Shown: positions 1 to 9,424, counted from the first letter of the stretch. The stretch: DNA of 64,000 nt from BJGV01 sp965205785 (GCA_965205785.1 OZ242188.1:1364001-1428000), one strand, 5' to 3'. Notes: generated by a model from the letters alone, not told the origin. A program made the numbers and translations.

Positions 1-730
1 CAGAAACTGCATCAAGCGAATTTTTACAAATACCTTCAAAACCTAATTTCTTCGCCACCATGTCTCGGTTGATAGGATAGCTGGTTCCTGCTAGTGCCGC
101 CGCTCCTAATGGGAGGTTATTTACTCGTTTTCTACAGTCAGATAATCGGTCCTTATCACGTCTTAGCATCTCAAAATATGCCATGAGATGATGGCCAAAA
201 GAGATAGGCTGGGCTATCTGTAAATGTGTTAAGCCAGGCATTAAAGTATCTGTATGCTCTTCAGCAAGATCCAATATTGCAAGTTGCATTTTTTTGATAA
301 GCTTAATTATGTCGTCGATAGAAGCACGTATATATAGTCGTATATCAGTTGCTATCTGATCATTACGTGAACGTGCCGTATGAAGTCGTTTGCCGGCATC
401 ACCAACTAATGTAGTGAGACGGTTTTCAATATTGAGATGTACATCTTCTAATTCAAGTTGCCAATCAAATGTACCGTTATAAATTTCATCGCGAATTTGA
501 TGCAACCCCTTCCCGATCGCGACTAGATCTTTTGTGCTGATGATTCCTGAAGCAGCGAGCATTTGGGCATGAGCGAATGAACCTTGGATATCATATTCTG
601 CTAGTCGTTGATCAAATTCTACTGATGCAGTGTAACGCTGCACGAGTTTAGAAACAGGCTCTTCAAATCGACCTGACCAGATTCTTCTATTTTTTTTAGT
701 TAATTGAGTCTTCTTTTTTGGAGTTCTCAT
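1..730 (-). CDS. argH: Argininosuccinate lyase, 5' part (runs off the window)
   Basis: The enzyme splits argininosuccinate into arginine and fumarate, the last step of arginine synthesis, in the cytoplasm. The reverse strand reads from an ATG at 730 for 243 codons with no stop and leaves the window at base 1, so about half of the usual roughly 460 residues is present. Visible family motifs are GRFEEP near the N-terminus, the TARSRNDQ substrate loop and the stretch PGLTHLQIAQPISFGHH, where the His is the family's conserved one. The gene is divergent from the two-component pair that starts at 800, with about 70 bp between. Nothing odd is seen in the part present. Confidence 0.95.
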   Translation of the reverse strand, partial: MRTPKKKTQLTKKNRRIWSGRFEEPVSKLVQRYTASVEFDQRLAEYDIQGSFAHAQMLAASGIISTKDLVAIGKGLHQIRDEIYNGTFDWQLELEDVHLNIENRLTTLVGDAGKRLHTARSRNDQIATDIRLYIRASIDDIIKLIKKMQLAILDLAEEHTDTLMPGLTHLQIAQPISFGHHLMAYFEMLRRDKDRLSDCRKRVNNLPLGAAALAGTSYPINRDMVAKKLGFEGICKNSLDAVS

Positions 731-799
731 AATACCTTGTCAAAAATGAAAGTATGTGCAACCCTTTCTTAACCTTTGTTTATTATTTAAACTTTTAAA

Positions 800-1813
800 G
801 TGGCAAGTATAAATCAAAAATCATATCCAGACTCACTACCAGATTTTCGTAACCTTGGAGTGATACTACGTATTTTGATTATTGTAAACGTTATTGGCTT
901 TATGGCAGCGTTACTTAGGGCTCCCAATTGGTCAGGGGTTATACCAGAATTTACAGAGATCGCAGTTGTTATCCAGCCAATATTGTTGATGAATTTGCTA
1001 CTATTGTACGGCTTATACAAACCACTTTCACGTTTATCATACACTGCTGGGGTTTGTATGGTGTTAGCAGTGGAACTTATCTTGGCAACAGCAATGTATT
1101 GGTTTGGCGGAATGATGTTAGAGGCCCCGGAAGTGGGAGAAATCTTTCGTTACTGGGTATTATGTCTTGCTGTTACAGGAGTATTGTTGGCATATTTTAA
1201 TTTACGTAGTCGTGCGCTATCTCCTGCCTTTACTGAGGCTCGTTTACAAGCATTACAGTCACGTATTCGGCCTCATTTTTTATTCAACTGTATTAATGCT
1301 GTTTTGTCATTAATTCGTGCTGATCCTAAACGTGCTGAGCATGCATTGGAAGATATGGCTGATTTGTTTCGCGTATTGATGGCTGATAATCGTCAATTGT
1401 CCCCTTTACAGCGGGAAATTGAATTATGTCAGCAGTATTTACAATTAGAACAGTTACGTTTGGGAGAGCGACTTAAAGTAGAGTGGCATATTGATAATCT
1501 ACCATCTGATGCGTTAATTCCACCACTGGTATTACAGCCATTACTTGAAAATGCCGTTTATCATGGTATTGAACCTATAGCTGATACCGGCATTATAAAT
1601 ATTAATATCTATAAAAGTCGCAATGAGGTTCATATGGTTTTACGTAATCCTTATCAGACAGAAGGTAAACACCATAGTGGCAATAAAATGGCACTAAATA
1701 ACATTCGTGAGCGACTGGCATTACACTTTGATGCTGAAAGCAGGCTAGAAAGTAAGGTTAACGACAATGTCTATCAAGTTCACATTATCATCCCATTCGT
1801 AACTAAGGTATAA
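800..1813 (+). CDS. algZ: AlgZ/FimS (LytS-type) sensor histidine kinase
   Basis: This is an inner-membrane sensor kinase that would phosphorylate the response regulator encoded next to it. The first 135 or so residues hold about four hydrophobic segments. The His_kinase domain follows, with the phospho-acceptor His at about residue 159 in the motif RIRPHFLFN, and an ATPase N-box (PLLENAVYHGIEP). The C-terminal part keeps the NNIRERL element. The start is GTG at 800. The stop is followed 21 bp later by the regulator gene, so the two are probably co-transcribed. The family is the AlgZ/FimS group, known as partner of AlgR in Pseudomonas alginate and pilus control. The signal sensed here is unknown. 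Confidence 0.85.
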   Translation: MASINQKSYPDSLPDFRNLGVILRILIIVNVIGFMAALLRAPNWSGVIPEFTEIAVVIQPILLMNLLLLYGLYKPLSRLSYTAGVCMVLAVELILATAMYWFGGMMLEAPEVGEIFRYWVLCLAVTGVLLAYFNLRSRALSPAFTEARLQALQSRIRPHFLFNCINAVLSLIRADPKRAEHALEDMADLFRVLMADNRQLSPLQREIELCQQYLQLEQLRLGERLKVEWHIDNLPSDALIPPLVLQPLLENAVYHGIEPIADTGIININIYKSRNEVHMVLRNPYQTEGKHHSGNKMALNNIRERLALHFDAESRLESKVNDNVYQVHIIIPFVTKV

Positions 1814-1834
1814 ACTACTTGGGAACAATATGAA

Positions 1835-2590
1835 ATGAGTACTCTTCCGTTAAGCGTTATGGTGGTAGATGACGAAGCCCCGGCTCGTAATCGGCTCATA
1901 GATTTATTACATGACAGCGCGGAGAAAATTCCAGTGCAATTAGTGGGAGAAGCATCAAACGGATTAGAGGCGTTGGAACTATTGCAGGCCGGACACGCAG
2001 ACGTAGTTTTGCTTGATATTCGTATGCCTGAAATGGATGGGATCGAGCTTGCACAGCATTTATTTAAATTAACTGTGCCACCCGCTCTTATTTTTACTAC
2101 TGCCTATGATGTTTATGCTATCAAGGCGTTCGAACTACATGCAGTAGATTATTTACTTAAGCCAATACGTCTAACACGATTACAGGAAGCACTAATGCGT
2201 GTTGGTACAGCAAAGCCTATTCAACAGGAAGTGCTGAAGAAGATTCGACCCAAGCCAAGGACACATCTTAGTGTACATGAGCGCGACAAAATTCATTTAG
2301 TTCCTTTAAGTGATGTGGTGTATTTCCGTGCGGAGCTGAAATACGTGACAATTCGTACTTGTGGGAAAGAGTATTTGTTGGAAGAGTCGCTGACTCGTCT
2401 GGAAGATGAATTTCAAGAATATTTTGTACGTATTCACCGTAATTGTCTTGTATCTAAAGACTATATTGCAGGATTTGAGAAAACTGAGGGGATAAGTGGA
2501 GAACCATCTTGGATGTTATTACTAAGAGGTTTGGAAGAGAAGCTTTCGGTAAGTCGCCGACAACAACATATCATGCGGGAATTAGGATAA
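1835..2590 (+). CDS. algR: AlgR/LytTR-family response regulator
   Basis: This DNA-binding response regulator pairs with the kinase just upstream. Residues 1-125 form a receiver domain with the acidic pair VDDE near residues 11-14, the phospho-acceptor Asp at about 61 (motif LLDIRMPEMDG), the Thr in IFTTAYD and the Lys in LLKPIR. Residues about 145-250 form a LytTR DNA-binding domain, recognised by KIHLVPLSDVVYFRAELKY and FVRIHRNCLV. The length of 251 residues is usual for AlgR. It converges on the nfu end of the SUF operon, with only about 46 bp between and no clear terminator. The target genes cannot be read from this window. Confidence 0.87.
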   Translation: MSTLPLSVMVVDDEAPARNRLIDLLHDSAEKIPVQLVGEASNGLEALELLQAGHADVVLLDIRMPEMDGIELAQHLFKLTVPPALIFTTAYDVYAIKAFELHAVDYLLKPIRLTRLQEALMRVGTAKPIQQEVLKKIRPKPRTHLSVHERDKIHLVPLSDVVYFRAELKYVTIRTCGKEYLLEESLTRLEDEFQEYFVRIHRNCLVSKDYIAGFEKTEGISGEPSWMLLLRGLEEKLSVSRRQQHIMRELG

Positions 2591-2636
2591 GTATACCGGA
2601 GTTGTTTTTATTTGTTGTGTAGCAGTTTCTTCATTC

Positions 2637-3197
2637 TTATACTGCTACAACTTGAATATCAGTTTCAATTGATCTAAGTAGATTCTCAATACCTCGAAGT
2701 GTACCCGAGATCGAGCTCGGGCAGGTTCCACATGCGCCCTGATAATGTACGCTGAGTACATTATCTTTAAGTCCGACTACGTAGAGGTCTCCACCATCGC
2801 CTTGCAGGTAAGGCCGTATTTCCTCGTCTAATAAGTTATTGATTCTATCAAGGCGCAGTTGGTCTTTAGAACTTAAATCTGAGATAGTATTAGTTGCTGT
2901 TGCTAAGGTGTCTGTGGATTGTGCATCTGCTGCAGGGGCTGCACGGATCGGGTCAGCAACCTCTCGTGCTAGATCCGGCCAGTTTGCGTTCCCATCCTGT
3001 GTGACAGTGATCCAGCGATCCACATAAAATACATTAGTCACATGATCAATTTCAAATAACTCAGTGGCAAGAGGATCATCTTTTGCCTGCTCAGCATTGT
3101 CATATGAGCGCGTAATCCCCCAAGTTAATGGTTCCTTTAGGACAAATTTAAGTGCATTTGGATTAGGTGTACCCTCAATTTCGGAAATTTTTGGCAT
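2637..3197 (-). CDS. nfu: Nfu-type Fe-S carrier with N-terminal Nfu_N domain
   Basis: Nfu proteins carry Fe-S clusters from the SUF scaffold to client enzymes. Residues 1-80 form an Nfu_N-like domain (EGTPNPNALKFVL). A linker rich in Ala and Thr follows. The C-terminal NifU domain has the cluster-binding CGTC motif, in the sequence GACGTCPSS. The start is placed at the ATG at 3197, which has a good AAGGA ribosome site 7 bp upstream. An in-frame TTG at 3212 would overlap the sufU stop and lies upstream of that site. It is the last gene of the SUF operon. The Nfu_N fusion is common in bacteria, so this is a normal form. Confidence 0.9.
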   Translation of the reverse strand: MPKISEIEGTPNPNALKFVLKEPLTWGITRSYDNAEQAKDDPLATELFEIDHVTNVFYVDRWITVTQDGNANWPDLAREVADPIRAAPAADAQSTDTLATATNTISDLSSKDQLRLDRINNLLDEEIRPYLQGDGGDLYVVGLKDNVLSVHYQGACGTCPSSISGTLRGIENLLRSIETDIQVVAV

Positions 3198-3208
3198 ATT
3201 AATATCCT

Positions 3209-3697
3209 TCAAGCATTACCGATAGAGACATGCATTGGGTCATCATCGGCTTCGGTCGAGATCGTGGCGACAGAGTTTAGTGCTGCCTGTAGTGTATGCC
3301 ATGGGAGAATTGCACATTTCACTCGTGTAGGTAGGTCGCGTACTCCAACAAATACGGTTAAGCGTCCAAGATGGTGATTGTCGTCATTAGGCTCAAGTTT
3401 ACCAATAGTCATTTCTCTGAATTCCCTAATCATTGTTTCTGCATCAGCTTGTGTTTTTCCCTTAACATTAGCAGTCATCATTGAAGCTGATGCTTTACAA
3501 ATTGCACATGACTCACCTTGAAACGTAATGTCATTAATAATAAGATTTTCATTAAGATTAATTTTAATATTCAGATGATCACCACATAGTGGATTATGTC
3601 CTTCAGCTGACCGATTTGCATTATCGAGTGAGCCATAATTTCGGGGGTTTCTATTGTGATCAAGAATTACTTCTTGATAGAGTGATTTTGTATTCAT
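3209..3697 (-). CDS. sufU: SufU-type Fe-S assembly protein
   Basis: SufU accepts sulphur from the cysteine desulfurase SufS. The 162-residue protein has the IscU/NifU-N fold signatures and three conserved Cys, in NPLCGD, GESCAICKASASMM and VKCAILPWHTL. The insert between the second and third Cys (from GKTQADAE onward) marks SufU rather than IscU. The start codon overlaps the sufS stop in a TAATG arrangement, so translation is coupled. SufU is best known from Firmicutes, where it replaces SufE. No sufE is seen in this operon. Its presence in this proteobacterial cluster suggests that SufS works with SufU here. That is inference from gene context. Confidence 0.88.
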   Translation of the reverse strand: MNTKSLYQEVILDHNRNPRNYGSLDNANRSAEGHNPLCGDHLNIKINLNENLIINDITFQGESCAICKASASMMTANVKGKTQADAETMIREFREMTIGKLEPNDDNHHLGRLTVFVGVRDLPTRVKCAILPWHTLQAALNSVATISTEADDDPMHVSIGNA

Positions 3698-4956
3698 TAT
3701 AAAAAAACCTTCTGAACTTTCTGAATACCTAGGATTAAAGAATCGATCTCATCTACACTATTGTAAAAAGCAAAAGAGGCGCGCGTAGTTGCCGGCACTT
3801 TAAAGTGTTGCATTACTGGTTGTGCGCAATGATGGCCAGTACGAACCGCGATTCCTTCCTGATTTAAGAGTGTACCTATGTCGTGTGGGTGCACTCCATC
3901 AACAGAGAAAGAGAGGACTGCAACTTTTTCTGCGGCAGAACCAATTATGCGTATTCCCGGTATATTGCTAATCTGTACAGTTGCGTAGTTTATTAAGTTT
4001 TGTTCGTATGCCTCAATCATAGATAAATCGACAGAAGACAGATAGTCTATTGCAGCACCAAATCCAATCGCAGCAGCAATTGGTGGTGTGCCAGCTTCAA
4101 ACTTATGTGGGATTGTATTATAGGTGGTCTTTTCAAATGTAACAGAAGCTATCATGTCCCCTCCACCTTTGAATGGTTTCATTCGCTTTAGCTGAGTAGC
4201 TTTGCCATAGAGAATGCCAATTCCTGTCGGGCCACATAATTTGTGAGCTGAGAATGTATAAAAATCACAATCAAGCTCCTGCATATCAATTTTCATGTGT
4301 GGAGCAGCTTGCGCCCCATCCACTAGTACTGGTACATCATGAGCATGTGCAAAATCTATCATCTGTTTAATCGGATTTATAGTACCAAGCGCATTTGATA
4401 CGTGCGTTACACCGACAAATTTCGTATGCTTGTTAAAGAGTTTCTTATACTCATCGATCAAGAGTTCTCCCGCATCGTTGATTGGCACAACACGGATCTT
4501 TGCCCCACTTTCTTCTGCTAGCATTTGCCATGGTACGATATTCGAATGGTGCTCAAGGACAGTAAGGATAATTTCATCTCCTGAGCCAATAAATTTACGA
4601 CCATAGCCATGAGCTACTAAATTTATTGAATCAGTTGTCCCACTGGTAAAGATTACCTCCTGGTCTTCATTTGCGTTTATAAAGTTCTTTAGTTTATGAC
4701 GTGATTTTTCATATTCTGCAGTAGCTGTTTCTGATAAATAATGGACTGCACGATTAATGTTGGCGTGCTCCATAGTCTGATATCTGAGCAGACGGTCCAT
4801 CACTACTTTTGGCATCTGGCTAGAAGCAGCATTATCAAAATAGACTAACTGTTTATCATCAATCTTAAGTTTAAGAATAGGAAAATCAGCGCGGATCTGT
4901 TCGACATTGAACATTGAAGTGCCGGATGCTCTCAAAGAAGATTCAACGGGTGTCAT
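3697..4956 (-). CDS. sufS: Cysteine desulfurase SufS
   Basis: This PLP enzyme takes sulphur from cysteine, leaving alanine, and passes the persulphide to the scaffold system. The PLP lysine lies in FSAHKLCGPTGIG. The catalytic cysteine lies in VRTGHHCAQP, whose short loop is typical of group II desulfurases (SufS/CsdA). The first motifs are VYFDNAASSQMP and EHANINRAVHYL. The 419 residues match the family. The ATG at 4956 follows the sufD stop by 3 bp. A second in-frame ATG at 4914, at the start of MFNVEQIRADFP, matches where many homologues begin and could be the real start. Confidence 0.95.
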   Translation of the reverse strand: MTPVESSLRASGTSMFNVEQIRADFPILKLKIDDKQLVYFDNAASSQMPKVVMDRLLRYQTMEHANINRAVHYLSETATAEYEKSRHKLKNFINANEDQEVIFTSGTTDSINLVAHGYGRKFIGSGDEIILTVLEHHSNIVPWQMLAEESGAKIRVVPINDAGELLIDEYKKLFNKHTKFVGVTHVSNALGTINPIKQMIDFAHAHDVPVLVDGAQAAPHMKIDMQELDCDFYTFSAHKLCGPTGIGILYGKATQLKRMKPFKGGGDMIASVTFEKTTYNTIPHKFEAGTPPIAAAIGFGAAIDYLSSVDLSMIEAYEQNLINYATVQISNIPGIRIIGSAAEKVAVLSFSVDGVHPHDIGTLLNQEGIAVRTGHHCAQPVMQHFKVPATTRASFAFYNSVDEIDSLILGIQKVQKVFL

Positions 4957-4959
4957 AGT

Positions 4960-6273
4960 CTAGTCTCTTTGAGTCTGTTCAAGCACTGCTTGTTCCAGCC
5001 GAAATTTGAGCGACGCTATAGGTATACGTTCAATAACTTCAGCACCAAATGCGTATGTCAGCAGGTTACGAGCTGTAATATCCGATAGTCCACGGCTTTT
5101 AAGATAAAAAATCTCTTCATTATCTAATTGACCAACAGTTGCCCCATGAGCACATTTCACATCGTCTGCAAAAATTTCAAGTTGTGGCTTAGTATCAATT
5201 CGAGCTTTGGAAGTTAGCAGAAGATTACGGTTAGACTGAGTAGAATTTGTAAGCTGTGCATCCGGTCTTACGATAATCTTGCCATTAAATACTGCATGTG
5301 CAGCATCATCGATAATACACTTGTGTAGTTGGTGGCTTATGCAGTGTGGTTTTATATGATCAATACAGGTATGCGTATCAGCAAGTTGACGATTAGATAT
5401 CAGTGCAAGTCCATCAGCTGTACATTCTGCACCCTCATCTTTTAGCAACACATTGAGGTTATAACGTGAAATGCGCGCACCAAATGCAACGTTAACTGAC
5501 TGGTAGCGGCTTTCTCGTGCAAGTGACACAGAACAATTTGCTATATGGAACGCCTCCTTATTATCACGCTGTATCCGTATATGGTTAACATGTGCGTTAT
5601 CGGCAACTACAAATTCTGCTACTGTATTGGTAATATAAGTTTCTTCCTGCAATGTGACATAGTCCTCAATAACTGTCACAGTACTACTTGGTTTAGCAAT
5701 CAATAGGCACCGTGGGTGGTTTGATACCTCTTTCTGAGTAGCAATGAACAAAAGGTGTATTGGTAATTCAGCTGAGGTATTCCGTGGCACGATGATAAGT
5801 GCTCCCTCATGAAGAAAGGCAGTATTAAGTGCTGCAAAAATATCGTCCTGAAACTCCGCGTGATGACCCAGATGAGATTCTATAGCTGCCAGATCTTCAG
5901 GGGATGCTGCTGCCAAACTTGAAATTACTACGCCAGAATTTTTAGATGTTTCTGTTATCTCTGTAGATAAATAAGGTGTATATATACCGTCAATAAATAC
6001 GAGTCGAGTTACCGCTTCCGTAAGATAAAAATGTTCTATATCTGAACTTTGTAATGTAGGTGCCACGCGTGCTGGCTGGAAAGATATCTTTGTTAACGGA
6101 GAAATATCAGTAAAGCGCCATTCTTCGTCATTTTTAGTTGGGAATTTCAGCGTATTTACTTGGTTAACTGCATTGGATCGCAATTGATTAAGTCTCTTAA
6201 ACGGACTTGCTGTTAGTTGTGACTGTCCCTTTAGCAGATTATTAAGATATCTGTCATCTGCAGCTACACTCAT
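4960..6273 (-). CDS. sufD: SufD, Fe-S scaffold complex subunit
   Basis: SufD joins SufB and the ATPase SufC in the SufBC2D scaffold, which builds Fe-S clusters and needs SufD for iron entry. The 437-residue protein has the SufBD beta-helix core, seen in HTCIDHIKPHCISHQLHKC and VFNGKIIVRPDAQ. It ends with the conserved CAHGATVGQLDNEEIFYLKS region typical of SufD. The start ATG is 3 bp from the end of sufC. SufD is the fastest-changing of the SUF proteins, so the loose fit in its first 120 residues is expected. Function follows from both family and operon. Confidence 0.93.
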   Translation of the reverse strand: MSVAADDRYLNNLLKGQSQLTASPFKRLNQLRSNAVNQVNTLKFPTKNDEEWRFTDISPLTKISFQPARVAPTLQSSDIEHFYLTEAVTRLVFIDGIYTPYLSTEITETSKNSGVVISSLAAASPEDLAAIESHLGHHAEFQDDIFAALNTAFLHEGALIIVPRNTSAELPIHLLFIATQKEVSNHPRCLLIAKPSSTVTVIEDYVTLQEETYITNTVAEFVVADNAHVNHIRIQRDNKEAFHIANCSVSLARESRYQSVNVAFGARISRYNLNVLLKDEGAECTADGLALISNRQLADTHTCIDHIKPHCISHQLHKCIIDDAAHAVFNGKIIVRPDAQLTNSTQSNRNLLLTSKARIDTKPQLEIFADDVKCAHGATVGQLDNEEIFYLKSRGLSDITARNLLTYAFGAEVIERIPIASLKFRLEQAVLEQTQRD

Positions 6274-6275
6274 AT

Positions 6276-7064
6276 TTATGTCCCTACTACAGCAGTTTTT
6301 TCGGTATTGACCCAGTCGTAGCCATGTTTTTCAAGGTTTAGTGCTAGCTCCTTGCCGCCAGTCTTAACTATACGTCCCGATTCCATTACATGTACATAAT
6401 CCGGTACGATATAGTTCAGCATGCGTTGGTAATGCGTAACCAATATAGTTGCATTATCTTTGTTTGCGAGTTGGTTAACACCGTTAGATACGATCCTCAG
6501 TGCATCAATGTCGAGACCGGAATCTGTTTCATCAAGAATTGCTATCTTGGGATCAAGTAGTGACATTTGTAGTATTTCATTACGTTTCTTTTCTCCACCG
6601 GAGAAATTTTCATTAACGCTACGATCCAGAAAATCTGGGTTCATTTCAAGTAGCTTCATTTTTTCCCTGACGAGATCATCAAATTCAAGCGGGTCAAGCT
6701 CATCTTTATTTTGTTGAACTTGTGCTGTGTTATATGCAAGGCGTAAAAATTGATTATTAGCCACACCTGGAATTTCTATAGGGTATTGGAAGCCAAGAAA
6801 AATTCCAGCTCTTGCACGTTCTTCTGGCGCTAACTCAAGCAGATTTTTGTCTTCAAAGTCTACAGTACCATCCGTGATTTCATAATCAGTATGACCGGCA
6901 AGTACTTTAGCTAAGGTACTTTTGCCAGAACCATTTGTTCCCATGATTGCGTGTATTTCACCACTTTTGACGGTAAGATTTATTCCTTTCAGGATCTCGT
7001 TATTATTAACGGTTGCACACAAACTACTTATCTTAAGTAAAATTTTGCTGTCTTGGTAAATCAT
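6276..7064 (-). CDS. sufC: SufC, Fe-S assembly ATPase
   Basis: SufC is the ABC-type ATPase of the SufBC2D complex. It is cytoplasmic and drives the shape change needed for cluster building. The Walker A motif is GTNGSGKST, the signature motif is FSGGEKKRNEI, and Walker B with its Glu is KIAILDETDSGLD. The LDETDSGLD form, rather than LDEPTSGLD, is diagnostic of SufC. The ATG overlaps the sufB stop by 4 bp (ATGA). The protein has 262 residues, a little longer than the usual 250, through an extension of about ten residues at the N-terminus (MIYQDSKILLKI). Confidence 0.96.
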   Translation of the reverse strand: MIYQDSKILLKISSLCATVNNNEILKGINLTVKSGEIHAIMGTNGSGKSTLAKVLAGHTDYEITDGTVDFEDKNLLELAPEERARAGIFLGFQYPIEIPGVANNQFLRLAYNTAQVQQNKDELDPLEFDDLVREKMKLLEMNPDFLDRSVNENFSGGEKKRNEILQMSLLDPKIAILDETDSGLDIDALRIVSNGVNQLANKDNATILVTHYQRMLNYIVPDYVHVMESGRIVKTGGKELALNLEKHGYDWVNTEKTAVVGT

Positions 7065-8497
7065 CCGACACTTCCTTCAAGTTTCAGACCTAGAAGGTTA
7101 GTCGCTTCAACTGCAAATTCCATCGGTAATTGTTGGAAAACATCTTTGCAAAACCCGTTGATAATCATTGATACTGCTTCCTCACTACCTATACCTCGTT
7201 GAGCAAAGTAGAACAATTGGTCTTCACCGATTTTTGACGTTGATGCTTCATGTTCAACTTTCGCGCTATTATTACGTGTCTGAATGTAAGGAAAAGTACT
7301 TGCACTAGACATATCACCTATTAGCATCGAATCACACTGTGAAAAATTACGGGCACCTGTAGCAGTTGGTGCCACCCGAACTAATCCACGATAACTGTTA
7401 TTGGAGTGTCCAGCCGATATACCTTTGCTAACAATAGTGCTACGTGTATTTTTACCAATGTGTACCATCTTTGTGCCGGTGTCCGCCTGTTGATAATTAT
7501 TGGTGACAGCTACTGAATAAAATTCACCAACTGAGTTATCGCCCTGTAACACACATGAAGGATATTTCCAGGTAATTGCGGAACCAGTCTCAACTTGAGT
7601 CCAGGAAATACGAGAGTTCTTGCCTTTAGCTAGGCCGCGCTTAGTTACAAAATTATAAATACCACCGATACCTTTCTCATCACCTGCGTACCAATTTTGG
7701 ACAGTAGAATATTTGATATCCGCGTTATCCATTGCAACCAACTCAACTACAGCTGCGTGTAACTGATTAGTATCGAATCTGGGTGCTGTGCAACCTTCAA
7801 GATAGGAGACAGTGCCTCCTTCCTCAGCAATAATAAGTGTACGTTCGAACTGCCCAGATTCTTCAGTATTGATACGGAAATAGGTTGATAAATCCATCGG
7901 GCATTTGACTCCTTTCGGGATATAGCAAAATGAACCATCGGTAAATACTGCTGAGTTCAGTGCGGCATAGTAGTTATCGCCAACCGGGACTACAGAACCG
8001 AGATATTTCTTTATAAGCTCAGGATGCGAATGAACGGCTTCAGAAATGGAGCCGAAAATGATGCCGACCTCAGCAAGTTTCTCTTTATAGGTAGTCGCTA
8101 CCGACACACTGTCGAAAATTACGTCAACTGCAACACCAGCAAGTGCTGCACGCTCGTGCATTGGTACACCAAGTTTTTCGAATGTACGTAGCAGTTCGGG
8201 ATCAACTTCATCCATACTGGCTAATTTTTTCTTGGGCTTTGGCGCAGAAAAATAACTGATTGCCTGGAAATCAATCTTTGGGTACTTAACATTTGACCAC
8301 TTCGGTTCTTCCATTTTGAGCCATTGCTGATAGGCTTTGAGGCGAAACTCTAGTAACCATTCAGGTTCATTTTTCTTGGTAGAAATTAACCGTATGGTGT
8401 CTTCATTTAGTCCTTTTGGTGCAATATCAGACTCAATTTCTGTGACGAAACCATGTTTATAGGGTTTATTGACAACATTTTGTAACACTGCACTCAT
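7061..8497 (-). CDS. sufB: SufB, Fe-S scaffold complex subunit
   Basis: SufB is the scaffold on which the nascent Fe-S cluster forms. The 478-residue protein shows the highly conserved SufB core: YIPKGVKCPMDLSTYFRIN, EGGTVSYLEGCTAP, VQNWYAGDEKGIGGIYNFVT and GISAGHSNNSYRGLV. It ends with the conserved HEASTSKIGEDQLFYFAQRG region. The ATG lies at 8497, and about 37 bp separate it from the sufA-like gene upstream. Length and motifs are normal. It is expected to form SufBC2D with the two following genes. Confidence 0.97.
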   Translation of the reverse strand: MSAVLQNVVNKPYKHGFVTEIESDIAPKGLNEDTIRLISTKKNEPEWLLEFRLKAYQQWLKMEEPKWSNVKYPKIDFQAISYFSAPKPKKKLASMDEVDPELLRTFEKLGVPMHERAALAGVAVDVIFDSVSVATTYKEKLAEVGIIFGSISEAVHSHPELIKKYLGSVVPVGDNYYAALNSAVFTDGSFCYIPKGVKCPMDLSTYFRINTEESGQFERTLIIAEEGGTVSYLEGCTAPRFDTNQLHAAVVELVAMDNADIKYSTVQNWYAGDEKGIGGIYNFVTKRGLAKGKNSRISWTQVETGSAITWKYPSCVLQGDNSVGEFYSVAVTNNYQQADTGTKMVHIGKNTRSTIVSKGISAGHSNNSYRGLVRVAPTATGARNFSQCDSMLIGDMSSASTFPYIQTRNNSAKVEHEASTSKIGEDQLFYFAQRGIGSEEAVSMIINGFCKDVFQQLPMEFAVEATNLLGLKLEGSVG

Positions 8498-8534
8498 TCT
8501 ATTAACTCCAATATCATTTTTGTATGTTTCTCAG

Positions 8535-8876
8535 CTAGGCTTTAATTGGTTCTTTCAGGCTGAAGCTTTCACCACAGCCACACGTGTTATCTACGTTGGG
8601 GTTGTCAAATTTAAAAGTATCGTTGAGTCCCTCCCGGACGAAATCAACGCACGAGCCATCCAGAAACTGCAGACTACTGGCATCAGCCACTACATTAGCG
8701 TTATGCGACTCGAACAATTGGTCATCAGCATGTATTTCGTCAGCGTAGTCAAATGTGTAAGCGAAACCGGAACAGCCAACTTTTTTTACACCAACACGCA
8801 AGGCTACTCCCTTTCCCCTTTGTGCAAGTTTTTTCAGAATTTGTTTTGCTGCATTTTCAGTTAATGTAATAGCCAT
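8535..8876 (-). CDS. sufA: IscA/SufA-type Fe-S carrier
   Basis: A-type carriers bind a cluster made on the scaffold and deliver it to apo-proteins. The 113-residue protein has the three conserved Cys of the family, at about residue 35 (VGCSGFAYTF) and in the CGCGESF motif near the C-terminus. Its position directly before sufB and after iscR favours a SufA role, though sequence alone does not separate SufA from IscA. An open frame on the opposite strand over this gene is only a shadow. Confidence 0.92.
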   Translation of the reverse strand: MAITLTENAAKQILKKLAQRGKGVALRVGVKKVGCSGFAYTFDYADEIHADDQLFESHNANVVADASSLQFLDGSCVDFVREGLNDTFKFDNPNVDNTCGCGESFSLKEPIKA

Positions 8877-8941
8877 TGCTATCCCTATCTATTCTCAAAA
8901 TTGTAAAAAAGAAAAATAGCCCGTTTTCACTGTAGAATTAA

Positions 8942-9424
8942 TTAAGCTGAGGACACAGCGTGTTTTTGATCAGAAGTAAGTTCACGCATATCCACCATTT
9001 CTATAACACTGTCCTTGTTTATTTGTTGTTCATCAACTAATTGTTTCAGACTTACTGACCCTAAATGGTCAAATATAAGTTCATTAAGTTTTTTCCATAG
9101 ATCGTGTGTCATACATTTCTTATCATTGTGACAATTTTCTTTTCCGCCACATTGTGTCGAATCAATGGGTTCATCAACAGCAAGGATGATATCGGCTACT
9201 GAGACATGTTCCATTTTTTTGGCAAGGCAATATCCGCCACCTGGGCCGCGCACACTATCAACTAGTTTCCTTTGGCGGAGTTTGGTGAATAATTGTTCAA
9301 GATAAGATAATGAGATCTGCTGCCTTTTACTTATTTCAGCAAGTTTTACTGGCTCACTGGTACGTTGCATTGCAAGATCTAAGAGTGCGGTAACTGCAAA
9401 TCTTCCTTTGGTTGTTAGCCTCAT
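8942..9424 (-). CDS. iscR: IscR-type Fe-S sensing regulator (Rrf2 family)
   Basis: IscR senses Fe-S supply by carrying a 2Fe-2S cluster and controls Fe-S assembly genes. The 160-residue protein has the winged-helix N-terminal domain (MRLTTKGRFAVTALLDLA) and the wing region VRGPGGGYCLAK. The cluster ligands fall at Cys92, Cys98, Cys104 and His107, the same numbers as in E. coli IscR. It is the first gene of the SUF operon, and two matches to its own type 1 operator lie in its promoter (9473-9525). This argues for autorepression of the whole operon when clusters are plentiful. No isc operon lies in this window. Confidence 0.94.
   Translation of the reverse strand: MRLTTKGRFAVTALLDLAMQRTSEPVKLAEISKRQQISLSYLEQLFTKLRQRKLVDSVRGPGGGYCLAKKMEHVSVADIILAVDEPIDSTQCGGKENCHNDKKCMTHDLWKKLNELIFDHLGSVSLKQLVDEQQINKDSVIEMVDMRELTSDQKHAVSSA

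Noticed and set aside
8469..8864. 131-residue open frame on the plus strand over the sufA-like gene
   Set aside because: It lies fully antisense to a clear A-type carrier gene and has no family features.
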